Shown: piece after piece, positions 50,754 through 58,446 of the stretch
Numbering within the stretch: the stretch's first letter is position 1
Layout: each line of letters opens with the position of its first letter
Assembly (NCBI RefSeq): GCF_002910915.1
Contig: NZ_NEUF01000108.1
Location: 1 to 64,000 of the forward strand
DNA from: Streptomyces sp. SM10
GTDB taxonomy: Bacteria > Actinomycetota > Actinomycetes > Streptomycetales > Streptomycetaceae
Length of the DNA: 64,000 bases
Reading direction: 5' to 3'
The notes under the pieces: model-generated
Databases searched by the model: none
Told to the model about the DNA's origin: nothing
The model's input: only the letters and a program-made list of their open reading frames with translations
Program-made: the position numbers and the translations under genes

Positions 50754-51542
50754 GTGACGGATCTGACGAGTGTGACGCGCCCGGCGCGGCCGATGGACCT
50801 CAACGCCGACCTGGGCGAAGGGTTCGGCCGCTGGACCCTCACCGAGGACGAGGCGCTGCTGACCTGTGTCACCAGCGCGAACGTGGCCTGCGGCTTCCAC
50901 GCGGGCGACGCGTCCGTGATGCGACGGGTCTGCGACACCGCGGCGGAGCGGGGCGTCCGCATCGGGGCGCAGGTCTCCTACCGCGACCTCGCCGGGTTCG
51001 GCCGGCGCTCCATGGACGTGCCGGCCGCCGAGCTGACCTCCGAGATCGCCTACCAGATCGGCGCCCTGCGGGTCTTCGCGGAGGCGGCGGGCTCCGCGGT
51101 CTCGTACGTGAAACCGCACGGCGCCCTCTACAACCGGGTCGTCCACGACGAGGAGCAGGCCGCCGCCGTCGTCGCGGGCGTGCTGCTCGCGGGCGGCCGC
51201 CCGGCCGTCCTGGGGCTGCCCGGCTCCCGGCTGCTCGCCCACGCGGAGGCGGCCGGCCTGACCGCCGTCGAGGAGGCCTTCGCCGATCGCGCGTACACCC
51301 CGCGGGGCACGCTCGTGCCGAGGGTCGAGCCGGGAGCCGTGGTGCACGACGCGGACGAGGTCGTACGCCGCAGTGTCGGCATGGCCGTCGACGGGGCGGT
51401 GAGCGGCATCGACGGCAGCCGGATAGCCGTCGAGGCCCGGTCGCTGTGCGTCCACGGGGACACCCCCGGGGCCGCGGCGCTGGCCCGGCGGGTCCGGACG
51501 GCGCTGGAAGCGGCGGGCGTCCGCGTGCGGGCGTTCACGTGA
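50754..51542 (+). CDS. pxpA: 5-oxoprolinase subunit PxpA (LamB/YcsF family)
   Basis: This 262-residue protein is the PxpA subunit of the ATP-dependent bacterial 5-oxoprolinase, which opens 5-oxoproline to glutamate together with PxpB and PxpC. Conserved segments are MDLNADLGEGFGRW, VTSANVACGFHAGDASVM, GAQVSYRDLAGFGRR, SYVKPHGALYN and EEAFADRAYTPRGTLVPR. The GTG at 50754 gives a 13-residue leader; the ATG at 50793 begins directly at the family's usual start. No ribosome-binding site precedes either, and the promoter position suggests a leaderless mRNA starting at the GTG. The next gene overlaps by four bases. Confidence 0.94.
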   Translation: MTDLTSVTRPARPMDLNADLGEGFGRWTLTEDEALLTCVTSANVACGFHAGDASVMRRVCDTAAERGVRIGAQVSYRDLAGFGRRSMDVPAAELTSEIAYQIGALRVFAEAAGSAVSYVKPHGALYNRVVHDEEQAAAVVAGVLLAGGRPAVLGLPGSRLLAHAEAAGLTAVEEAFADRAYTPRGTLVPRVEPGAVVHDADEVVRRSVGMAVDGAVSGIDGSRIAVEARSLCVHGDTPGAAALARRVRTALEAAGVRVRAFT

Positions 51543-52174
51543 GCGGCCCCCGGGTGCTGCCGGCCGGCCCCCGCGCCCTGCTCGTCGAACTCGCCTCCGG
51601 CGAGGAGGCGGAGGCCTTCCACGCGGAGTTGCTCCGCCGCAGGGCCGCCGGTGAGCTCCCCGCCGTACGGGAGGTCGTCCCCGGTGCCCGGACGGTGCTG
51701 CTGGACGGGGTCGAGGACCCCGGGCTCGCGGGGCGGCTGCGGGCGTGGACCGTGCCGCCGTTGCGCCGGGGCGACGGGGAGGCCGTCGAGATACCGGTCG
51801 TCTACGACGGGCCCGACCTCGCCGACGTGGCCGAGGCGTGGGGCGTCGCCGTCGGCGAGGTGCCGCGCCTCCACGCCCGTACGGAGTTCCGGGTGGCCTT
51901 CTGCGGCTTCGCGCCCGGCTTCGGCTACCTCACCGGCCTGCCCGGACACCTGAACGTGCCGAGGCGGGCCACCCCGCGGACCCGGGTGCCGGCGGGGGCG
52001 CTGGCGCTGGCCGGTCCGTACACCGGTGTCTATCCGCGCCCCTCGCCCGGCGGCTGGCAGCTCATCGGCCGGATGCCGGAGCCGGAGGCCCTGTGGGACA
52101 CGGGCCGCGAACCGGCGGCGCTGTTCGGCCCCGGGACCCGGGTGCGCTTCGTCGAGGCGGGGGTACGCGGATGA
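51539..52174 (+). CDS. pxpB: 5-oxoprolinase subunit PxpB
   Basis: This 211-residue protein is of the KipI/allophanate-hydrolase-subunit-1 family, now assigned as PxpB. The signature VAFCGFAPGFGYLTGLPGHLNVPRRATPRTRVPAGALALAG lies at about residues 118-160, with IPVVYDGPDLADVAE before it and PGGWQLIGRMPE after. It forms a complex with PxpC. GTG at 51539 overlaps the pxpA stop (GTGA), and its own stop overlaps the pxpC start. The length is normal. Confidence 0.94.
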   Translation: MSGPRVLPAGPRALLVELASGEEAEAFHAELLRRRAAGELPAVREVVPGARTVLLDGVEDPGLAGRLRAWTVPPLRRGDGEAVEIPVVYDGPDLADVAEAWGVAVGEVPRLHARTEFRVAFCGFAPGFGYLTGLPGHLNVPRRATPRTRVPAGALALAGPYTGVYPRPSPGGWQLIGRMPEPEALWDTGREPAALFGPGTRVRFVEAGVRG

Positions 52175-53031
52175 GCGCCGGGCTCGAAGTCGTCCGGGCG
52201 GGCGCCCTGACCACGGTGCAGGACGAGGGCCGCACCGGCTGGGCCCACCTCGGCGTGCCCAGGGCCGGGGCCCTGGACGGGCCCGCCCGGCGGCTGGTCA
52301 ACCGGCTCGCCGGCAACACCCCCGACGCGGCGGTCCTGGAGACGACCCTCACCGGGTGCGCGGTCCGGGTGACCGGCGACCGGCCGGTGCTCGCCGTCGT
52401 CGGCGGGGCGGGGTGCCGGGTCACGGTCGACGGCCGCCCGGTCGCATGGGGCGCGCCCGTCCGCGTGCCGCCCGGCGCGGTGCTGGAGGCGGGGCCCGCG
52501 GTGCACGGGCTGCGCGGCTATCTGGCGTTCGCGGGCGGGCTGGTGCCCGAGCCGGTGCTCGGCAGCAGATCCGCCGACCTGCTCTCGGGGCTCGGTCCGC
52601 CTGTCCTGCGCGAGGGCGACGCCCTGCCGCTGGGCCCGGGGCACGGCGCCCCGGCCGTGGACGCGGTCCCCTGGCCCGGGGTCCCCGCCGAACTGGTGCT
52701 CCCCTTGCACCCGGGGCCGCGCGACGGCTGGTTCACCGAGGCGGCCCTGTGCACGCTCACCACCGCCGTGTACCGGGTCTCGGAGCGCAGCAACCGCATC
52801 GGGCTGCGCACGGAGGGACCTGCCCTGGAGCGGGCCAGGGACGGCGAACTGCCCAGCGAGGGCATGGTGCTGGGGGCCGTCCAGGTCCCGCCGGAAGGGC
52901 TGCCCCTGGTGTTCCTCAACGACCATCCGACGACGGGCGGTTACCCGGTCGTCGGCGTGGTCCCCGAAGCGGCCCTGGCGGGGGCGGCGCAGGCGGTCCC
53001 GGGGACTCCGGTGCGGTTCGTGCGGGCGTGA
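52171..53031 (+). CDS. pxpC: 5-oxoprolinase subunit PxpC
   Basis: This 286-residue protein is of the KipA/allophanate-hydrolase-subunit-2 family, PxpC. Typical segments are LEVVRAGALTTVQDEGRTGWAHLGVPRAGALDGPARRLVNRL at the start, LRGYLAFAGGL, VSERSNRIGLRTEGPAL, SEGMVLGAVQVPPEGLPLVFLNDHPTTGGYPVVG and the ending GTPVRFVRA. The ATG overlaps the pxpB stop (ATGA). It closes the three-gene pxpABC operon, so the enzyme is complete in this window together with its probable transporter and regulator. Confidence 0.94.
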   Translation: MSAGLEVVRAGALTTVQDEGRTGWAHLGVPRAGALDGPARRLVNRLAGNTPDAAVLETTLTGCAVRVTGDRPVLAVVGGAGCRVTVDGRPVAWGAPVRVPPGAVLEAGPAVHGLRGYLAFAGGLVPEPVLGSRSADLLSGLGPPVLREGDALPLGPGHGAPAVDAVPWPGVPAELVLPLHPGPRDGWFTEAALCTLTTAVYRVSERSNRIGLRTEGPALERARDGELPSEGMVLGAVQVPPEGLPLVFLNDHPTTGGYPVVGVVPEAALAGAAQAVPGTPVRFVRA

Positions 53032-53068
53032 CGGGCCCCGGAGGCGGCTCCGGTCTGCCGGAGTGCAC

Positions 53069-53109
53069 GTTACCGAAGCGTAACTTACCGACGAGTTACT
53101 TCGGGTAAC
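53069..53109. promoter_or_regulatory. Paired GTTAC/GTAAC repeats upstream of the lipase gene
   Basis: GTTAC-N6-GTAAC (53069-53084) and GTTAC-N5-GTAAC (53095-53109) lie 54-94 bp before the start codon. The first has the 6-bp spacing of GlnR and MtrA sites in Streptomyces. They could equally be operators of a TetR-type repressor. Confidence 0.55.
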
Positions 53110-53162
53110 TCCTCGGTGCTAGCTTGCGCTCACCTTCATCGGAGCAGAGCGAGGAGTGAGCC

Positions 53163-54572
53163 GTGAGTCCGCGCAAGACCACCCGTTCGAGCTCGACCGT
53201 GAACACCCCCCACCTCCTGGAACCCCGTCGGCCGGGACGCCGTGCGGGGCGCCTCCTGGCGGCCTCCGCGGCGGCCGCCGCCTGCCTGGGCGCGGCGGCC
53301 GTACCGGCCTCGGCCACCGGCACCGCCGGGTCGGAGCCGGTGGTCTCCCGGGGGGTGACCATCCCCGAGTTCTACAACCCGCCGGCGCGGCTGCCCGCCG
53401 CCGACGGGGCGCTCGTCCGTACGGAGCCGCTGCCTCTCGGGGTGAGCCTCCCCGGGCTCGACGGCCGCCGGATGCCCGGTACGGCGACCCGGCTGATGTA
53501 CAAGTCCACCGACGCGGGCGGCGGGCCCGTCGCCGTGACCGGCGCGTACATCGAGCCGTCCGCCGCATGGAAGGGCGGAGGCGAGCGCCCCCTGGTGGCG
53601 CTCGCCTCCGGGACCATGGGGCAGGGCGACCAGTGCGCCCCCTCGCTGTCGCTCCAGCACCCGCTGACCATCGGCGAGGGCACGGTGTCCATCGGCTACG
53701 ACAACATCGCCGTCTACCGCTTCCTCGCCGCCGGCGCGGCCGTCGTGGTCACCGACTACGCGGGGCTCGGCACGACCGACCGCCTCCACACCTACGTCAA
53801 CCGCGTCGACGAGGGGCACGCCCTCCTGGACGCGGCCCGCGCCGCGCGCTCCGTCCAGGGCGCCTCGGTCACCTCCGCCTCGAAGGTCGGCCTCTACGGC
53901 TACAGCCAGGGCGGCGGCGCCAGCGCGTCGGCGGCCGAGCTCCGCTCCTCGTACGCCCCCGACGTCAACCTGGCGGGCACCTACGCCGGAGCCCCGCCCG
54001 CGGACCTCACCGAGGTCATGAAGGGCATCGACGGCAGCGCCCTGGCCGGCGCGCTGGGCTGGTCGATCAACGGCTTCGCCCAGTCTGACCCGTCCCTGAA
54101 GGCGGTCGTCGACGCGAACACCAACGACGTCGGCAAGGCGGCGCTGAAGGACACCTCCTCGATGTGCGTGGGCGACGCGATCCTCGGCTACGGCTTCACG
54201 AACAGCAAGAAGTGGACCGCCAACGGCAAGCCGATCGCGGACGTCATCGCGGCCGAACCGAAGCTGCAGGCCATCCTCGCCCAGCAGCGCATCGGCACCC
54301 TGAAGCCGACCGGCCCGGTGCGGCTGGCGACCGGGGTCCAGGACGACATCGTCGGGCACAGGCAGGCCCGTCAGCTCGCGGTGGACTGGTGCCGCAGGGG
54401 TGGTGACGTGACGTACGAGGCGATCCACCTGCCCAACCTCGGCGACAAGCTCCTCACCAACCACCTCGTCCCGCTCCTCACCGACCAGGGCAGCGCCATC
54501 TCCTGGCTGACCGACCGGCTCTCCGGGAAGAAGGCCTTCTCCAACTGCTGGTCGATGCCGCTCCAGCCCTGA
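53163..54572 (+). CDS. Secreted lipase (secretory lipase/LIP family)
   Basis: This 469-residue alpha/beta-hydrolase starts at GTG 53163. A long, twin-Arg-containing signal peptide (EPRRPGRRAGRLLAASAAAAACLGAAAVPASA, about 20-51) precedes the mature enzyme. The nucleophile elbow is GYSQGG (about 245-250) and the oxyanion region resembles VVVTDYAGLGTTDRLHTYV. An Asp in TGVQDDIVGHRQARQLAVDWC and the late His in LPNLGDKLLTNHL complete a plausible triad. The family includes fungal-type secretory lipases. No foldase gene accompanies it. GTTAC/GTAAC repeats in the promoter suggest specific regulation. Confidence 0.9.
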   Translation: MSPRKTTRSSSTVNTPHLLEPRRPGRRAGRLLAASAAAAACLGAAAVPASATGTAGSEPVVSRGVTIPEFYNPPARLPAADGALVRTEPLPLGVSLPGLDGRRMPGTATRLMYKSTDAGGGPVAVTGAYIEPSAAWKGGGERPLVALASGTMGQGDQCAPSLSLQHPLTIGEGTVSIGYDNIAVYRFLAAGAAVVVTDYAGLGTTDRLHTYVNRVDEGHALLDAARAARSVQGASVTSASKVGLYGYSQGGGASASAAELRSSYAPDVNLAGTYAGAPPADLTEVMKGIDGSALAGALGWSINGFAQSDPSLKAVVDANTNDVGKAALKDTSSMCVGDAILGYGFTNSKKWTANGKPIADVIAAEPKLQAILAQQRIGTLKPTGPVRLATGVQDDIVGHRQARQLAVDWCRRGGDVTYEAIHLPNLGDKLLTNHLVPLLTDQGSAISWLTDRLSGKKAFSNCWSMPLQP

Positions 54573-54625
54573 GTGGGCGTTCTCGTCTCGGCCTGTTTCA
54601 TCCGCGGGGCCCCGGCCGGCGGCCC

Positions 54626-54670
54626 GACGCTCTTGTGGGACCGGCCTCAGGCCGGTCCCACAAGAGCGTC
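54626..54670. terminator. Bidirectional terminator between the lipase and small membrane genes
   Basis: A 22-bp perfect inverted repeat (GACGCTCTTGTGGGACCGGC, extended by CT, and its complement) is separated by one base. It serves both convergent genes (stops at 54572 and 54681). Confidence 0.9.
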
Positions 54671-54680
54671 AGGCCGCTTG

Positions 54681-54899
54681 TCAGTCCTTCTCGTACTGCG
54701 CCAGCGCGAGCCCCAGGCCGAAGAACGTAGGCGCCCACTCACCCACGAAAATCCCCCACCGGTCGGCGCGATCTGTCCCCGATGTCTCTACCTTGACCGA
54801 CGTCGCCCACGACAGGAACGACAAACCGATCGAGACGACAGCGGCCGTATAGGCGTGATCACTGCGCACACCCGCTTCGTGCAACTTCTTGATGATCAT
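54681..54899 (-). CDS. Small conserved membrane protein, 72 aa
   Basis: The protein begins MIIKKLHEAGVRSDHAYTAAVVSIGLSFLSWATSVK, with one likely membrane segment at about 17-33. After a charged stretch (VETSGTDRADRW) a second hydrophobic region GIFVGEWAPTFFGLGLALAQ and an acidic YEKD end follow. The ATG at 54899 is supported by GAGGAG at good spacing; longer frames upstream do not look coding. The pattern is one I associate with widely conserved small Streptomyces membrane proteins of unknown role. It shares a very strong terminator with the lipase gene. Confidence 0.8.
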   Translation of the reverse strand: MIIKKLHEAGVRSDHAYTAAVVSIGLSFLSWATSVKVETSGTDRADRWGIFVGEWAPTFFGLGLALAQYEKD

Positions 54900-55216
54900 G
54901 ACCAAACTCCTCGGACGGAGATCTGCAGACAGGGCCACCCTCGCCCCCGCCCGGCACCACCGCTCACCCCGCGCCGCCAAACGGGTGACCCCCACAGCGG
55001 AACGCTCTACCACCTCCAGCTTCGGAAGCGGCATCTGACGCGCGCGCCCCGTGACCCTCCAGGTCGCGGCCCGTCCGCCACCGCGGACGCGCCGCGGCCT
55101 CCGCGTATCTTCATGCTTGCGTTCGCATGGGGAGCTGCGCCCCGGGTGGCTGACCCGTAGTCTGGTTTATTGGACTAGACCTGTAGTCCGTAGCCGCTGC
55201 TAAGGAATGGAACACC
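54900..55216. promoter_or_regulatory. Divergent intergenic region before cutC
   Basis: These 317 bases hold no gene. They contain the promoters of the small membrane protein gene (minus) and cutC (plus), with the dre-like site at 55169-55184 close to the cutC start. Confidence 0.6.
55169..55184. promoter_or_regulatory. dre-like site (DasR) upstream of cutC
   Basis: ATTGGACTAGACCTGT agrees with the DasR consensus A(C/G)TGGTCTAGACCA(C/G)T in about 13 of 16 positions, including CTAGACC. It lies 33 bp before the cutC start, in a local run of TAGTCTGG/GTAGTCC-like repeats. Confidence 0.6.
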
Positions 55217-55906
55217 ATGAGCAACCGTGCAGTCCTGGAGGTGATCGCTCTCGACGCCGAGGACGCGGTCGCGGCGCAGGCGGGCGGTGCGGACCGCCTC
55301 GAACTGGTCACCGACATGGCGGCCGACGGCCTGACGCCGCCGCTCGCGGTCTTCGAGGAGATCCGGGCCGCAGTCGACATCCCGCTGCGCGTCATGCTCA
55401 GGGTCGCGGACGGCTTCGCCGCCGGCGACATCGACGTCCTCGTCGACAAGGCCCGCGCGATGCGCGCCGCGGGGGCCGAGGAGTTCGTCCTCGGCTTCCT
55501 CGACGAGTACGGCCACGCCGACCTGGTGGCCGTCGAGCGGCTCGTCGCCGAGCTGGACGGCTGCCCGTGGACCTTCCACCGCGCCATCGACCGCGCCGCC
55601 GACCGCGACGTGCTGCGCAAGCACCTCGCGGACCTGCCGGGGCTGGACACGTACCTGACGGCGGGCTCGCCCGGCGGTGTCGACGACGGCATGGAGACAC
55701 TGCTCGCCGAGGCCGGGCGCTCGGACATGCCCGGCTACGAGCCGCAGATCATGGTGGGCGGCGGCCTGCGTCTGGAGCACCTGCCGAGCCTGTGCGCCGC
55801 GGGCATCGAGGCCTTCCACATCGGAGGGGCGGCCCGGCCGGGCGGCTGGGCCGGACCGGTGGACGCCGCAGCGGTACGGGAGTGGCGCGCGGCGCTCGAC
55901 GGCTGA
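55217..55906 (+). CDS. cutC: CutC-family protein
   Basis: This 229-residue TIM-barrel protein is of the CutC family: VLEVIALDAEDAVAAQAGGADRLELVTDMAADGLTP at the start, VMLRVADGFAAGDIDVLVDKARAMRAAGAEEFVLGFL, WTFHRAIDRAADR, LTAGSPGGVDDGMETL and MVGGGLRLEHLPSL. The family is named for copper homeostasis in E. coli, but that role is disputed and many homologues sit with sugar genes. The dre-like site upstream suggests a connection with GlcNAc/chitin metabolism. A good ribosome-binding site (AAGGAATGG) precedes the ATG at 55217. Confidence 0.9.
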   Translation: MSNRAVLEVIALDAEDAVAAQAGGADRLELVTDMAADGLTPPLAVFEEIRAAVDIPLRVMLRVADGFAAGDIDVLVDKARAMRAAGAEEFVLGFLDEYGHADLVAVERLVAELDGCPWTFHRAIDRAADRDVLRKHLADLPGLDTYLTAGSPGGVDDGMETLLAEAGRSDMPGYEPQIMVGGGLRLEHLPSLCAAGIEAFHIGGAARPGGWAGPVDAAAVREWRAALDG

Positions 55907-56030
55907 CGGGCGGGTAGGGGCGGACGGGTCGGGGCGGCGTCACCCGTTCCCCCACTCCGGGGTGCCACGGCGCCGGGACCGGCTTTCAATGCTGAGTGTC
56001 CCAGGTGCCCGGCCCAGCCCCGGAGTCCAC

Positions 56031-58352
56031 ATGTCGCATCAGCAGCCCGCCCGCGAGCCCGGCGCCGCAGCGCGCCGGGCGGGGGTCCTGCACGCGACCG
56101 GGGTGTGGTGCGCGCGTCACTTCGTGATCGTCATCGTGCTGTGGCTGGCCACGCTCGCCGTGCTCCAGGTCATGCACCGCACCTACGGCGGTGACTACTC
56201 CGACAACTTCTCGATCTCCGGGACCCAGTCGCAGGACGGCCTCGACGTGCTCGACGCACACGCCCCCTCGGCCGGCGGCTACAGCAGCCAGGTGGTCGTG
56301 CACGACGCCGACGCGTCGCTCAGCGGGCTGAGCAGCCAGATGTCCACGGTCGTCAGTGACCTCGAAAAGCTGCCCGACGTGCTCTCCGTCCAGAACCCGC
56401 TGACCGCGCAGACCAGCACCAGCGGCCCGGACGTGGGCCCGCTGTCGAGCGACGGGAAGACGGCGTACGTCACCGTCCGGTTCAGTGAGCAGCCCTCCAC
56501 CCTGGGCTCGGGCTACCTCGCCGGGGTGGACTCCGCCGTGCAGCCGCTCCGGGCGGCGGGCGCCGAGGTGGAGTACGGCGGCTCGCTGGGCGAGCTGGCC
56601 CGGCCCGGCGCCAACGACCGCATCAGCGAGGCGATCGGCTTCGGGGTGGCCGTGGTGGTGCTGCTGATCGGCTTCGGCAGTCTGGTGGCCGCCCTGCTGC
56701 CGCTGGTCACCGCGCTGATCTGCGTCATCTGCGGGCTCGCCCTGCTCGCGATGCTGGCCGCCGCGACGACCTTCGCCACCGTCTCGCCGACGCTGGCCAC
56801 GATGATCGGGCTCGGCGTCGGCATCGACTACGCCCTCTTCCTGGTCACCCGGCACCGCCAGAGCCTCATGGACGGCAGGGACCCGGTCGCGGCGGCCGGA
56901 GCGGCCACGGCCACCAGCGGGCGGGCCGTGCTGCTGTCCGGGTGCACCGTCATCATCGCCCTCTGCGGGCTGTGGGTCTCCGGGATCGGCTTCATCGGCA
57001 AGCTCGGCCTGGCGGCGGCCGTCACCGTCGTCACCGCGGTGCTCGGAGCCCTCACCCTGGTGCCCGCCGTGCTCGGCCTGGCGGGGCGGCACATCGACCG
57101 CATCCACGTGCGGCGGCCGATCGCCGAGGTGGAGGCCGGGCCGGAGCCGCGCGGGGGAGCGGACAGGCCTGGGCCGCGCGGGGGAGTGGAGGGTCCGGAG
57201 CGGACGACGCACGGCACCTGGCACCGGTACGCGCAGCGGGTGGAGCGCAGGCCGTGGTGGTTCCTGGCCGGCGGGGTGGTCGTGCTGGCCGTACTCGCCT
57301 TCCCGCTCCTCTTCATCCAGCTCGGGCACATCGGGGACGGGGCCGACCCCAAGTCCTTCACCGACCGGCGCGCCTACGACCTCATGTCCTCGGCGTTCGG
57401 GCCCGGTTCCAACGGCCCCCTGACGCTCGTGATCGACCAGAGCGACGTCCCCCAGGACGACCGGTCCGCGCTGGAGAGCCAGGCGGAGCAGTCCCTGGCC
57501 AAGGTGCAGGACGCGGCGTTCATCACCCCGCTCACCCCCACCTCGGACGGGGACGTCCTCACCGCCACCGCCTACTCCGTCGCCGCACCCCAGGACGAGC
57601 GGACCACGGAGCTGGTCGACCGCCTGTCGGACGACGTGCTGCCCGGCGCGGTCTCCGGCACCGCCGCGCACACCTATGTGACCGGCACGACGGCCGCCCA
57701 GGTCGACTTCCTGGACATCGTCTCCAGCAGGCTGCCCCTGATCATCGCGGTGGTGGTCGGACTCGCCTTCCTCGTGATCCTGGCCGTGTTCCGCGGGCTG
57801 CTCGTCGCGGTCAAGGCGGCCGTGCTCAACGTGCTGTCGATCGCCGCCTCGTACGGGGTCGTGGTCGCCGTCTTCCAGTGGGGCTGGGGAGGGCCCGCGC
57901 TCGGCGTCTCGGGCGACGTCCCGATCGAGAGCTACGTGCCGATGATGATGTTCGCCATCGTCTTCGGACTCAGCATGGACTACGAGATCTTCCTGCTGAC
58001 CCGGATCCACGAGGCCTGGCTGGCCACGAACGACCCGAAGGCGAGCGTCGCGCACGCCCTGGAGATCACCGCACGGGTCATCACCTGCGCCGCGCTGATC
58101 ATGGTCAGCGTCTTCGCCGCCTTCATCATCAGCGACAACATCGTGGTCAAGATGCTGGGACTGGGCCTTGCGGTCAGCGTGCTCATCGACGCCACCGTCG
58201 TGCGGCTGCTCCTGGTGCCCGCGGTGATGACCCTGCTCGGCCGCGCCGCCTGGTGGACCCCGCGGTGGCTGGACCGGCTCCTGCCGCACCTCGACGCGGA
58301 AGGGCAGGAGGACCGGGAACCACCCGACCGAGGTGACCGTGCTCTGACCTGA
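56031..58352 (+). CDS. MMPL-family RND transporter
   Basis: This 773-residue membrane protein is of the MMPL/RND type, which in actinobacteria exports lipids, siderophores or antibiotics. The layout is the usual duplicated one: helix 1 (about 30-48), a periplasmic domain with the FSISGTQSQDGLDVLDAHAPSAGG segment, five helices (about 208-350) including the GLGVGIDYALFLVTRHRQ motif, a cytosolic linker (about 365-405, repeated GPEPRGGADRPGPRGG), helix 7, the second periplasmic domain, and helices 8-12 with FAIVFGLSMDYEIFLLTRI. The two GxxxDY motifs carry the proton-relay Asp residues. The stop codon lies inside a TGACC tandem repeat. The substrate is unknown. Confidence 0.93.
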   Translation: MSHQQPAREPGAAARRAGVLHATGVWCARHFVIVIVLWLATLAVLQVMHRTYGGDYSDNFSISGTQSQDGLDVLDAHAPSAGGYSSQVVVHDADASLSGLSSQMSTVVSDLEKLPDVLSVQNPLTAQTSTSGPDVGPLSSDGKTAYVTVRFSEQPSTLGSGYLAGVDSAVQPLRAAGAEVEYGGSLGELARPGANDRISEAIGFGVAVVVLLIGFGSLVAALLPLVTALICVICGLALLAMLAAATTFATVSPTLATMIGLGVGIDYALFLVTRHRQSLMDGRDPVAAAGAATATSGRAVLLSGCTVIIALCGLWVSGIGFIGKLGLAAAVTVVTAVLGALTLVPAVLGLAGRHIDRIHVRRPIAEVEAGPEPRGGADRPGPRGGVEGPERTTHGTWHRYAQRVERRPWWFLAGGVVVLAVLAFPLLFIQLGHIGDGADPKSFTDRRAYDLMSSAFGPGSNGPLTLVIDQSDVPQDDRSALESQAEQSLAKVQDAAFITPLTPTSDGDVLTATAYSVAAPQDERTTELVDRLSDDVLPGAVSGTAAHTYVTGTTAAQVDFLDIVSSRLPLIIAVVVGLAFLVILAVFRGLLVAVKAAVLNVLSIAASYGVVVAVFQWGWGGPALGVSGDVPIESYVPMMMFAIVFGLSMDYEIFLLTRIHEAWLATNDPKASVAHALEITARVITCAALIMVSVFAAFIISDNIVVKMLGLGLAVSVLIDATVVRLLLVPAVMTLLGRAAWWTPRWLDRLLPHLDAEGQEDREPPDRGDRALT

Positions 58353-58399
58353 CCTGACCTGACCTGACCTGACCTGACCTGACCTGACCCGACCCGACC
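58345..58399. repeat. Pentanucleotide tandem repeat (TGACC)9(CGACC)2
   Basis: Nine perfect TGACC units (58345-58389) and two CGACC units follow directly. The MMPL stop codon is within the second unit and the HelD-like gene converges 48 bp further on. The repeat number could vary by slippage. Confidence 0.95.
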
Positions 58400-58446
58400 C
58401 GTCCGGCGACCGGCCGTCCGGGTCCCGGGCAGCCCGTCGGGTCCCG

